A stretch of DNA of 11,592 bases. Origin: Rhodoferax sp. Lineage in GTDB: Bacteria > Pseudomonadota > Gammaproteobacteria > Burkholderiales > Burkholderiaceae_C. The translations under genes were made by a program, and so were the position numbers. Of the stretch, positions 1 to 6,533 are shown piece by piece. The stretch is taken from positions 1 through 11,592 of the forward strand of contig JAQSDS010000452.1 in the NCBI GenBank assembly GCA_029946045.1. The letters run 5' to 3'. The notes below the pieces were generated by a model. It ran no database searches. It saw nothing but the letters and a program-made list of their open reading frames with translations, and was not told the DNA's origin. Positions within the stretch are counted from its first letter, which is position 1. Each line of letters begins with the position of its first letter.

Positions 1-596
1 TAGCCCAGCGCGTCACGCACGTTGATGTGGGCCCCTTTTTTGATCAGCAGTTCGGCAAGGTCCCGGTAGCCAAAGGCGGGCTTGCCACATGCCAGCATCA
101 ACGGCGTGAGGCCCAGCTTGTCTTTCTCGTTGACGTCCGCACCCGCAATCAGAAGAATCCGGGCAATGATGGTATAGCCCTTCTTCAGGGCCATCAGCAG
201 CGGCGGCGTGCCCTTGTCATCGGTCAGGTGGAAGTTGAAATTGGCCCGGATAAACAAATCAACGATGTCCACTTCGCCGTTTTCGACAGCCCTTAAAAAG
301 CTGTTGCCATTCAGGAAAATGCCGCGTTTTTCCAGCTCGACGATCGCGATTTCCTTTTTCTCTGCCGCAAGAAAAGTCTCCAGCATGCGGAATTCCCGCA
401 AGGCGTTGATCTCTTTGGTCGCCTCGGGGGCAAAGCCCTTGCGGCCCCCACGTTTGTCAATCAGCAGATCACTCAGGTAGTCGTCTATTTCTGGCGTGTT
501 CCAAAGTTCATCAATCTTGTTGAGCACACGTTCATGGTGCTGTTCAAGGAAGACAGGGTAGTCTTCTCCTAGGCCTTCAAGCAGAGGGTGTTTCAT
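1..596 (-). CDS. Ankyrin-repeat protein, C-terminus cut by left window edge
   Basis: The reading frame opens at ATG 596 and stays open through the left edge, giving 198 visible residues without a stop. Residues 1-95 form an acidic, mostly helical N-terminal region that I do not recognise. From about residue 98 there are ankyrin repeats: one diverged unit (98-128), a clear unit at 129-161 (TPPLLMALKKG, then LLIAGADVN), and a third starting at 163 (LTPLMLACGK, then LLIKKGAHIN). Ankyrin repeats mediate protein-protein contacts; no enzymatic role can be inferred. No signal peptide or membrane segment is visible, so a cytoplasmic location is likely. The gene starts 53 bp after the diguanylate cyclase stop on the same strand, so read-through transcription is plausible. 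The Shine-Dalgarno is weak (GAGATG, about 6 bases upstream). Total length and number of repeats are unknown because the end lies outside the window. Confidence 0.85.
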   Translation of the reverse strand, partial: MKHPLLEGLGEDYPVFLEQHHERVLNKIDELWNTPEIDDYLSDLLIDKRGGRKGFAPEATKEINALREFRMLETFLAAEKKEIAIVELEKRGIFLNGNSFLRAVENGEVDIVDLFIRANFNFHLTDDKGTPPLLMALKKGYTIIARILLIAGADVNEKDKLGLTPLMLACGKPAFGYRDLAELLIKKGAHINVRDALG

Positions 597-649
597 TGCT
601 ACGCATCTCATTATTAAAAAACACAAGGGTTCCGAACCGATTCCCGAAT

Positions 650-2230
650 TTATTGCACCAGCAGACAGACCTTATTTCGCCCAGTTTCCTTGGCTTCGTA
701 CATGGCCTTGTCTGCCAGATTAAGCAGTAGGTCCAAGCTATCGTCCTTGCGAGACAACAAAGTGACGCCGATGGAAACAGTGAAATGCACGGGCAAGCGG
801 CCTGAGTCCAGCAGCACCTCGGCGGCGGCCAGAGACTCGCGCAACCGCTCGGCAATTTCGACCGCCGTCGCACGATCGGTCTCGGGGAGCAGGATAGCAA
901 ACTCTTCACCCCCAATACGACCGATGATGTCCGCCTGGCGCAAAGTCTGCCTGCATACCTCGGCAAACTTGATGAGCACCCTGTCCCCGAGCTTGTGCCC
1001 GTAGCTGTCATTGATCTTCTTGAAAAAATCAATGTCCAGCATGAAGAGCGTGAGTGGACTGCCATAACGCACCGCCCGGCTCAATTCCTGTGCTGCACGC
1101 TCCATGAAATAGCCACGACTGCACAGACCCGTCAGGTAGTCGACATGGGCTTGTCTTTCAAGTTCATCCTCAAGCCGCATACGGGCCGTGATGTCCTGCA
1201 AGGTGCCGAACACAGTGCGCTTTTCCCTTTTGTAGGTGGCCAAGGAGTGCACGTCTTTGATGACGCCAGAATCGGCACACTTGATTTTGAAGTCGATGTC
1301 ATAGGGAACGCCGGCTTCAATCAGTTCCTTCATGGCGGCGTCCAACGCGGGTCGATACTCAGGCAGGGGGATGCCCTTGATGGCGGCGTAGTCAAACTGG
1401 TTTTCCGTCACACCATATATCCGGGTGGCACCGTCAGAGGCGATGATCTGCTGAGAATCCAGGTGCAATTCCCAATGGCCCGATTTGGATTCTTGTTCGG
1501 CAAGCCGCAGCCGTTCTTCGCTTGCGCGTACCGCCTCTTCTGATGCCTTGAGCACCTTGAAATCATTCTTGAGGACAGCCACCAACCGACTGTTGACCAT
1601 CAGGAACAAAGTGAAGGTGAGTGCGATAAACAGCATTTGGTAGGTCATCACCAAGGCCGTCACGTAATGCCCCTGGCGAAACATGTCGTTCTCGGGCGAC
1701 ACCAGCAATTCGACCATGATGCGCATCAGACTGACCAAGCCAATGGCAGCCATCACCCGCCCCACCATGGCAGTTGCGGGTCGCATGCTGGCATCTACCC
1801 GGTAAAGCATCAGTGCGGCGCACTGTGAACTGATCAGCAGCAAAAATACCGCCTGATTAAGATTGCGCACCAAAAGGCTGGGTGTCACAAGGGTAAAGTA
1901 GATCTGAATAGCCATGCACAGGGCGAGCAGAACATGGTTGTGCAGCTGTGGACCTGGTTTCCCCACATATTTCTCAAGCCCGATATACAAAAGATGGGTC
2001 CCTGCGATGATCAGACCCACCCCCGATATCATCGAAACCGCATCGGGTACGACACCTCGCAGAGCGATCAGCACCAAGGCGACCCACTGCATGACAAAAT
2101 CTGCCAGCCAATAGTTCAGTCCCTTCGAATGCGCACGATTCTGCCGCCACAGCGTGTACATGACCACCACGCAAATCAAGTTGGTGATCATGTAACTGAT
2201 CAATACTGTGCGAAAGTCAAGGAATTGCAT
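650..2230 (-). CDS. Membrane-bound PAS-GGDEF diguanylate cyclase
   Basis: This 526-aa protein should make cyclic di-GMP from two GTP at the inner membrane. Residues 7-212 contain about seven hydrophobic segments (near 7-27, 40-60, 66-84, 98-116, 126-144, 155-176, 190-212), a putative sensory domain. A short charged helix (213-247) leads into a PAS-like domain (about 245-350, ending GTLQDITAR, typical of PAS/PAC). The GGDEF domain (about 360-526) starts with DYLTGLCSRG, has the metal-binding Asp in MLDIDFFKK (399) and an intact active site GGEEF at 440-444. RQAD at 431-434, exactly five residues before GGEEF, is the inhibitory I-site, so product inhibition is expected. No EAL domain is present. 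The start at 2230 has no strong Shine-Dalgarno but gives a sensible first membrane segment. The family call is very secure; the signal sensed is unknown. Confidence 0.95.
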   Translation of the reverse strand: MQFLDFRTVLISYMITNLICVVVMYTLWRQNRAHSKGLNYWLADFVMQWVALVLIALRGVVPDAVSMISGVGLIIAGTHLLYIGLEKYVGKPGPQLHNHVLLALCMAIQIYFTLVTPSLLVRNLNQAVFLLLISSQCAALMLYRVDASMRPATAMVGRVMAAIGLVSLMRIMVELLVSPENDMFRQGHYVTALVMTYQMLFIALTFTLFLMVNSRLVAVLKNDFKVLKASEEAVRASEERLRLAEQESKSGHWELHLDSQQIIASDGATRIYGVTENQFDYAAIKGIPLPEYRPALDAAMKELIEAGVPYDIDFKIKCADSGVIKDVHSLATYKREKRTVFGTLQDITARMRLEDELERQAHVDYLTGLCSRGYFMERAAQELSRAVRYGSPLTLFMLDIDFFKKINDSYGHKLGDRVLIKFAEVCRQTLRQADIIGRIGGEEFAILLPETDRATAVEIAERLRESLAAAEVLLDSGRLPVHFTVSIGVTLLSRKDDSLDLLLNLADKAMYEAKETGRNKVCLLVQ

Positions 2231-2347
2231 CTTGGGAAGCTGGAGTTACCGTGTTGGTCGTTGCTTGCCGCAATTTTGAGTTTTGGACTGACGCCATGGC
2301 AATATGATATGCGACGACCGCAGGCGAAGCTTGAATCCCGAGGGCAA

Positions 2348-3517
2348 TTATTGCTGTGCCCATTTGTCGAAAACCCGGTAGACGGCTGGCATGAAGTCCT
2401 CGGCGTTTGAAATCAGCACCAATGTTCTGCCACTTCGCAGATCAACGCCAATGCGTTGCCCCCCAAATCCTGTCATCCAGAAAGACGGCTGCTTGATCAT
2501 CCAGTTGTCGTTCCAGAACATATACCCATAGCCACGGAAGTCTTTGGAAATACGACCAGAGTCATTAGAAATTCTGGTCGTCGTTGCGTCCTTGAGGTAG
2601 CGGCTCAGGCAAGTGTTTTTCCCGTCGCCAGTGGTCACCCCGTCACGCACATACAGTGCAAATCGACCCCAATCTCTCAGTCGGGCGCCAAATCCTTCTG
2701 CCGTGGCTGTGTCGCCATTGCGATCAACTAACCAAGCCGCGTCAGACTCTGCGCCCATCTTTTGCCAGACAGCTTGGGCAAAGTAGGCATGAAACGCTTG
2801 CTTTGACGCACCAGACGCTGCAAAGCCCAAGGCATAGGCATCAAAATTTTTGTACTCAAAATAGCCACGCTTGGACGCATCTTTGCCGCCTGAGCCGTAT
2901 TCGGTCAAACCCTCCCGAATCGTTCGTGATTGCGTGCGCAACAACGCAGTCGTCCAGCCTGCGACCGGCTGACCCGCCGCTTCGGGCACTTTTCCGGTGC
3001 TGGACATGGTGAGCAGTTCTTTGATGGTGGCCGCGCCATACGCGGTGGCCTTCAGAACGTCAGCATGGCGCTCGGCGGGATCGTCAATGGATGGCAGCAC
3101 ACCATCACACAGCGCCTGTCCTATCGCCACGGAGGTTGCGCTTTTTGAAAGTGAGTAGCCAATCATTCGATCGCTGGCCGCAGCGCCCTGCTTGTACGCC
3201 TCAAAGAGGACACTACCGTCCTGCTCCAACAAGAGAAGACCGATGACGTCATTGCGTTCCACCAAGGCCTTTGCGTCGTCAATGGTTGACTTCAAATGGT
3301 CACGCAACGCGGGGGGAGCATCGGGCAACTCACGCACCACACCAGAGCCCTTGTCGACTGTTGCCCACTTGAATGGCGGCTTGAGCCAATCACGGTAAAT
3401 AAGTTCAGCGGGCAAGCGGTTGGCACCTTGTCCAAATGCCAAAGGCATCAGGCATAAGAACGTCGTCAAAACGGTCGCAGTGGGCATGAAGCTCACAAAT
3501 CCAGATGGCTTTTCCAT
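2348..3517 (-). CDS. Exported serine hydrolase, class-C beta-lactamase fold
   Basis: A 389-aa protein of the beta-lactamase/transpeptidase-like (PF00144) superfamily. The SxxK motif is SLSK, with nucleophile Ser122 and Lys125; the second motif YKN lies at 222-224; the third-motif region is GFGGQ at 350-354, replacing the KTG/HTG of true beta-lactamases. This pattern suits esterases, amide hydrolases of the NylB type or D-aminopeptidases better than antibiotic resistance. The N-terminus has a hydrophobic stretch (about 10-28) ending AFGQ, a likely Sec signal with cleavage near residue 29. The frame is open further upstream (to 3706), but ATG 3517 is preceded by AGAAGGA at good spacing and gives the signal peptide, so it was chosen. 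It follows the SRPBCC gene by 59 bp on the same strand and is probably co-transcribed. The substrate cannot be inferred. Confidence 0.9.
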   Translation of the reverse strand: MEKPSGFVSFMPTATVLTTFLCLMPLAFGQGANRLPAELIYRDWLKPPFKWATVDKGSGVVRELPDAPPALRDHLKSTIDDAKALVERNDVIGLLLLEQDGSVLFEAYKQGAAASDRMIGYSLSKSATSVAIGQALCDGVLPSIDDPAERHADVLKATAYGAATIKELLTMSSTGKVPEAAGQPVAGWTTALLRTQSRTIREGLTEYGSGGKDASKRGYFEYKNFDAYALGFAASGASKQAFHAYFAQAVWQKMGAESDAAWLVDRNGDTATAEGFGARLRDWGRFALYVRDGVTTGDGKNTCLSRYLKDATTTRISNDSGRISKDFRGYGYMFWNDNWMIKQPSFWMTGFGGQRIGVDLRSGRTLVLISNAEDFMPAVYRVFDKWAQQ

Positions 3518-3576
3518 GGCGTGATCCTTCTTATTGAGCGTCCTGGCGGACGATTGCAGAAAGCGACGTTGCTTCT

Positions 3577-4023
3577 TTACCCGGGAATCTCCGGCTCGAC
3601 AAGATTTGCCAGTTGCGCGAGCGACTCCTGCCAGCCGAGATAACACATTTCCAGCGGAATGACTTCTGGTATGCCCTCTTGCACAATCGACAGCTCGGAA
3701 CCACACGACACCGGTTTGATGGACACCGTCACTTGCATGGCACCGGGCAGGTTCGGATCGTCAAACTTGTCGGTGTACCGAAGGCGTTCGCCCGGCACCA
3801 GTTCAAGATATTCGCCACCGAAAGCGTGGCCAATGCCGGTGGAAAAGTTCTCAAACGACATTTTGAAGCTGCCGCCAACGCGGGCGTCTATATGGTCTAC
3901 CTTGCAGGTAAAACCATAAGGCGCAAGCCATTTCGACATGGCCTCCGGGTTTAAAAAGGCCCGATAAATCTTCTCGGGTTTGGCGCGGAGCACGCGATGA
4001 AGTCGGACTGTTCCTGTCGTCAT
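3577..4023 (-). CDS. AHSA1/SRPBCC-domain protein
   Basis: A 148-aa protein spanning a single SRPBCC (START-like) domain of the AHSA1 type (PF08327). Recognisable points are the N-terminal VLRAKPEKIYRAFLNPEAMSKW segment, GGSFKMSFEN in the middle, the GGEYLELVPGERLRYTDKF strand pair, and the C-terminal helix GWQESLAQLANLVE. This fold makes a helix-grip cavity for hydrophobic ligands; many bacterial members have no known substrate. It should be cytoplasmic. The frame continues upstream to 4089, but ATG 4023 has AGGAGA seven bases upstream and places the domain at the expected distance, so that start was chosen. AHSA1 genes often sit beside an ArsR-type regulator; none is seen here. The partner is the downstream serine hydrolase gene. 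A near-palindrome lies 31-57 bp upstream of the start. Confidence 0.9.
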   Translation of the reverse strand: MTTGTVRLHRVLRAKPEKIYRAFLNPEAMSKWLAPYGFTCKVDHIDARVGGSFKMSFENFSTGIGHAFGGEYLELVPGERLRYTDKFDDPNLPGAMQVTVSIKPVSCGSELSIVQEGIPEVIPLEMCYLGWQESLAQLANLVEPEIPG

Positions 4024-4053
4024 GGTCAATTCTCCTGAAGCTGCACGGAATAG

Positions 4054-4080
4054 GCGTTTTACCCTGCGGATGGTAAACGC
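4054..4080. promoter_or_regulatory. Imperfect inverted repeat, possible operator
   Basis: The arms GCGTTTTACC (4054-4063) and GGTAAACGC (4072-4080) are complementary apart from one extra T, and are separated by 8 bases. The element lies 31-57 bp upstream of the SRPBCC start codon and is not followed by a T-run in either direction. An operator is therefore more likely than a terminator. No binding protein can be named. Confidence 0.35.
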
Positions 4081-4154
4081 GAAATCCACAAGTGCCCGAC
4101 CCCAACGCCGCCCACGCCGCTAAAGGCTGGGTCAGGCTCACCTGAACACCGCCC

Positions 4155-4958
4155 TTAAGGCGCACGCACCAAAATGTAACCCCGGTTTTCAACAGTATCA
4201 AAAGTGCGCATTCCGGCAGCCAGAGTGGCCACGGGAATCCAGACCCAGCCAGCGGCTGTGGGGTTGACATCGAGGATCAACACGGAATCCGACGCCGCGT
4301 CGTAGGCACCCAGCGGTGAAATGTGACCCCCACCTTTCTGTCCAATGGCCGAGCGTTTGTAGTTGACAACAACGTACCGCCCACTCTGCTCGAGGGCGCT
4401 CTTCAGGTCAGCCCGGATTTCCTCCATCGGCTTGATGTCGTCCACCACCTTGAGTTCAGTCATCAGACCGTTGGCGCGAAGCATTTGGTCGAGTTGACGC
4501 AGCTGGTATCCAACATCCATGACCTGTTTGCCATTGATCAGGGTCGGCTCGCCAAAGACCTGGGCACGTGTCTTGCTGCCAGCCAGGATGACATTGTCTT
4601 GTGTAAAACGCGGCAACGAGAGATCGACACTCTTCGGCAAAAAAGCCAGGTCCGCCGGGCGCAAGCGGCTGTGGTCGCGCGGCAGAACGCTGCTTTCGAC
4701 GTTGATGGCATTGAGTACGATCGCCGTCGTAGTCGGGCCACAAAAGGCGCCATTGGACTGCGGCTCAAATTGGTTGGCGAGCGCAGCAAAATCGGTCTTG
4801 GCAGTTGATCGTGCCAGGCGTGTCAAACCTTCCTGAGAGGCAAATGACACCAGTGCCGGTGTCGCGACGACCTCTGGGGCAGCACCAGTCGCACCCGCCC
4901 ACGGTATCAAGGTCGTGCCAATCAGCGTGGCGAGAACGAAGCGCGCAAGATACAACAT
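4155..4958 (-). CDS. Exported phytochelatin-synthase-like cysteine peptidase
   Basis: A 267-aa protein matching the catalytic half of phytochelatin synthase (PF05023), a papain-fold enzyme that removes Gly from glutathione and, in eukaryotes, joins gamma-Glu-Cys units into metal-binding peptides. The active site is readable: Gln67 (oxyanion) and Cys73 in QSNGAFCGPTTTA, His212 in GGGHISPLGAYD, and Asp230 in ILDVNP. The Gln-Cys spacing of 6 and His-Asp spacing of 18 are those I recall for the cyanobacterial enzyme. The metal-responsive Cys-rich C-terminal domain of plant enzymes is absent, as in other bacterial forms, which mainly hydrolyse glutathione. The N-terminus (1-24) is a Sec-like signal with an AGATGAA cleavage region, implying a periplasmic location. 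ATG 4958 has GAGGAG upstream. It lies 131 bp upstream of the SRPBCC gene; co-transcription is uncertain. Confidence 0.9.
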   Translation of the reverse strand: MLYLARFVLATLIGTTLIPWAGATGAAPEVVATPALVSFASQEGLTRLARSTAKTDFAALANQFEPQSNGAFCGPTTTAIVLNAINVESSVLPRDHSRLRPADLAFLPKSVDLSLPRFTQDNVILAGSKTRAQVFGEPTLINGKQVMDVGYQLRQLDQMLRANGLMTELKVVDDIKPMEEIRADLKSALEQSGRYVVVNYKRSAIGQKGGGHISPLGAYDAASDSVLILDVNPTAAGWVWIPVATLAAGMRTFDTVENRGYILVRAP

Positions 4959-5133
4959 AGACCAGTCTCCTCATTCAGGTTAGTGTCACAAACGTATGCC
5001 CCAAGTGAGCCAACATCATGCCCGATATTTGCCTTGACCTTACTGTGGGTAGAAGAAGGCTGTTCTCTTATCGCCCTGCCGAACCCTGGACACACCACAC
5101 GTCAGCGCACACCAGGCCTGCCGCCTCCCGAGT

Positions 5134-5230
5134 GCGCCAGCCAGTGCTGCTAAAATGCAGGTCCTTCACGACAAGCGACGCTACGTGAAGACGGGAACTT
5201 GGCTCAGCTGGTAGAGCAGCGGGCTCTTAA
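5134..5230 (+). repeat. Direct repeat copy 1: tRNA-Lys leader plus 5' tRNA half
   Basis: This 97-bp stretch aligns without gaps to 6226-6322 (offset 1092), with 84 of 97 bases identical by hand count. The first 19 bases (5134-5152) and the nine before the tRNA (5184-5192) are identical; most changes lie at 5153-5174. It contains a TAAAAT -10-like hexamer (5151-5156) and the leader hairpin arms CTTCACG (5164-5170) and CGTGAAG (5184-5190). Similarity ends abruptly at 5230. Confidence 0.85.
5193..5230 (+). pseudogene. Truncated tRNA-Lys (5' half only)
   Basis: This holds tRNA positions 1-38 of a tRNA-Lys(CTT): acceptor 5' strand, D arm, anticodon 5' strand and the whole anticodon loop CTCTTAA. 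It differs from the intact copy (6285-6322) by two substitutions, one of them in the anticodon stem (GCGGA to GCGGG). The anticodon 3' strand, T arm, acceptor 3' strand and CCA are missing, so it cannot make a tRNA. The following bases give a short alternative hairpin, GGGC (5221-5224) with GCCC (5233-5236). Confidence 0.85.
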
Positions 5231-5294
5231 GTGCCCCTTCCCCATGATGGCGCAAGGTCATCATTTCGTGCTTTCCCTATAACTTTGGTCTCCC

Positions 5295-6149
5295 ATGCCC
5301 CAACTTTCACCCAATGGCGTCCAGCGCGTCCAGGACATCGCCCAACGCCACGGCTTCAGCTTTGAGGCTGTGCAGTCCATGCTGGATTCCGTCATCAACG
5401 GTAATGGCAGCATGGCGCAGTTCAGCCACCCCGAGTTCGGCGGCTCCGGCCAATGGATGCAAGGCGGGATGACCATGATTGGCGACATGTTCAACAATTA
5501 TCTCAAAGGTCGCGTCGACAACCTTTGCGCCGAATTGGCCCGCCTGATCTCCAGCCAATCCGACCTGATTCGCAGCGGCAGCTTTCAGAGCCAGAGCCAA
5601 GGTGGCAACACCTCCTACAACGGCTTTGGCGGCGGATCGGATGGCTCCAACCCAAACAGCCTATTTGCACCCGCGCCACCCAGTTGGTGGGGGCCAGATC
5701 TAAAGTTTCCCAACAGCTCAGGTGGACAAAATGGCATGCGCTATGCCTGGTTTTCACAGGCGCACCGTCTGGCCATCGAGTCCAACGGCCAAGTCATCGT
5801 CTATGACACGCTGGATCACCAGATTGGCGGCGTGTCGCAGCAGCAAAGCGGTGGCTACTCGCTGACTTTTTCCAGCCAGTATGGTTACGTCGATTTAGCC
5901 CGCTTACCAGTGATCAGCATCAATGGCCAGCCACCTATGGCCCCAGCAGCGCCAACCTTCACGCCAAGCTACAACAACAACTTTGCGCCGCCTGCCCCTC
6001 AGTCAATGTCGAACAACGCATCAACCTACCCAGCCGGTGACAGCGACATTTTTTCCAGTATCGAGAAGCTCGCGGCATTGCAAAACCGTGGCATTTTGAG
6101 CGATCAGGAATATGCCGCAAAAAAAGCAGAGCTGTTAAGCCGGCTGTAA
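5295..6149 (+). CDS. SHOCT-domain protein of unknown function
   Basis: This 284-aa protein has three visible parts. Residues 1-92 form a helical N-terminal domain (IAQRHGFSFEAVQSMLDSVINGNG, then WMQGGMTMIGDMFNN and an amphipathic helix to LISSQ). I recall similar N-termini in other proteobacterial SHOCT proteins, without a function. Residues about 95-127 are a Ser/Gly/Gln/Asn-rich linker, followed by a strand-rich middle (about 128-212) and a Pro/Asn-rich linker. Residues about 253-283 are a SHOCT domain (IEKLAALQNRGILSDQEYAAKKAELL), a short C-terminal helical hairpin often linked to oligomerisation. No signal peptide or membrane segment is seen. ATG 5295 is the only start possible before the upstream in-frame stop at 5280, and it lacks a clear Shine-Dalgarno. 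The gene lies between a broken and an intact tRNA-Lys copy, and the broken copy's leader may serve as its promoter. Confidence 0.85.
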   Translation: MPQLSPNGVQRVQDIAQRHGFSFEAVQSMLDSVINGNGSMAQFSHPEFGGSGQWMQGGMTMIGDMFNNYLKGRVDNLCAELARLISSQSDLIRSGSFQSQSQGGNTSYNGFGGGSDGSNPNSLFAPAPPSWWGPDLKFPNSSGGQNGMRYAWFSQAHRLAIESNGQVIVYDTLDHQIGGVSQQQSGGYSLTFSSQYGYVDLARLPVISINGQPPMAPAAPTFTPSYNNNFAPPAPQSMSNNASTYPAGDSDIFSSIEKLAALQNRGILSDQEYAAKKAELLSRL

Positions 6150-6219
6150 ATAGTCGCTCAAGGGCGTCATGGCACCGCGTCCGTCAGCCATCACCGCAGC
6201 ACCCTCGCCCGCCGCCAGC

Positions 6220-6248
6220 CTGAGAGCGCCAGCCAGTGCTGCTAGAAT
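6220..6248 (+). promoter_or_regulatory. Candidate sigma-70 promoter of tRNA-Lys
   Basis: CTGAGA (6220-6225) and TAGAAT (6243-6248) are separated by 17 bases. Initiation near 6255 would give a leader of about 30 nt before the tRNA. The -10 and surrounding bases are conserved in the broken upstream copy (TAAAAT at 5151-5156), although the -35 there is poor. Confidence 0.45.
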
Positions 6249-6322
6249 TCGACCTCTTCACGGTGCGCGACGCTACGTGAAGACGGGAACTTAGCTCAGC
6301 TGGTAGAGCAGCGGACTCTTAA
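6226..6322 (+). repeat. Direct repeat copy 2: tRNA-Lys leader plus 5' tRNA half
   Basis: Partner of 5134-5230, ungapped over 97 bp. It contains the -10 element, a leader inverted repeat TCTTCACG (6255-6262) / CGTGAAGA (6276-6283), and the 5' half of the intact tRNA. Weaker similarity may extend a few bases further upstream (a GCCGCC in both copies, with one base of gap). Confidence 0.85.
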
Positions 6323-6360
6323 TCCGTAGGTCGAGAGTTCGAATCTCTCAGTTCCCACCA
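6285..6360 (+). tRNA. tRNA-Lys(CTT)
   Basis: A complete 76-nt cloverleaf with encoded CCA. The acceptor arms GGGAACT and AGTTCCC pair fully. The D arm is GCTC/GAGC. The anticodon stem GCGGA/TCCGT encloses loop CTCTTAA, with CTT at positions 34-36 reading AAG (Lys). The T arm GAGAG/CTCTC encloses TTCGAAT. The 5' leader carries a perfect 8-bp inverted repeat, and an intrinsic terminator follows 22 bp downstream. A truncated paralogue of the same locus lies 1092 bp upstream. Confidence 0.97.
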
Positions 6361-6381
6361 CCAATAGATCCATTTATAAAG

Positions 6382-6418
6382 AAAGCCTGCTACTTCATCG
6401 GTAGCAGGCTTTTTCTTT
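6382..6418 (+). terminator. Rho-independent terminator of tRNA-Lys
   Basis: A perfect stem of AAAGCCTGCTAC (6382-6393) with GTAGCAGGCTTT (6401-6412) around a 7-base loop is followed by TTCTTT. Read on the plus strand, it ends the tRNA-Lys transcript. Confidence 0.92.
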
Positions 6419-6533
6419 GGAGGTACCGTGGACGACGTGATTGGGTCCATGCAGACGTGAGATTTCCTATCGATACCGCAGAGGCTAGGCAGGTCCATTA
6501 GAATCCTCGAAATTATTTTCTGACGTTTCACAC

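Larger units (their letters stand above)
4959..5294. other. Gene-free interval holding a decayed tRNA-Lys copy
   Basis: This interval separates the minus-strand phytochelatin-synthase-like gene from the plus-strand SHOCT gene, so it must contain divergent promoters. The right half (from about 5134) is a diverged copy of the tRNA-Lys leader and 5' tRNA half, described separately. In 4959-5133 I find the Shine-Dalgarno of the minus-strand gene but no convincing promoter, coding frame or RNA. Confidence 0.6.

Noticed and set aside
577..1065. Minus-strand 162-aa frame overlapping the end of the diguanylate cyclase
   Set aside because: It is out of frame with a clear GGDEF domain; its composition is Ser/Cys/Arg-rich and it crosses into the ankyrin gene start.
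995..1543. Plus-strand 182-aa frame antisense to the diguanylate cyclase
   Set aside because: It is entirely inside a well-supported PAS-GGDEF gene, with no Shine-Dalgarno or recognisable domain.
2231..2347. Spacer between the serine hydrolase and the diguanylate cyclase, searched for promoter and terminator
   Set aside because: Only poor -35/-10 matches and no stem with a T-run, so nothing is reported.
4129..4147. TCAGG/CCTGA inverted repeat downstream of the phytochelatin-synthase-like gene
   Set aside because: A 5-bp stem without a U-tract in the minus-strand direction; not a credible terminator.
3851..4270. Minus-strand 139-aa frame bridging the SRPBCC and phytochelatin-synthase-like genes
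   Set aside because: It overlaps two well-supported genes in another frame, and the residues look random.
5244..5264. ATGATG/CATCAT inverted repeat upstream of the SHOCT gene
   Set aside because: Only 6 bp of A/T-rich stem with a 9-base spacer and no T-run; too weak to call a terminator or operator.
5231..6225. Complete integrative element between the two tRNA-Lys copies
   Set aside because: No integrase, excisionase or phage-like gene is present in the interval, so it is reported only as a possible remnant and not as a mobile element.
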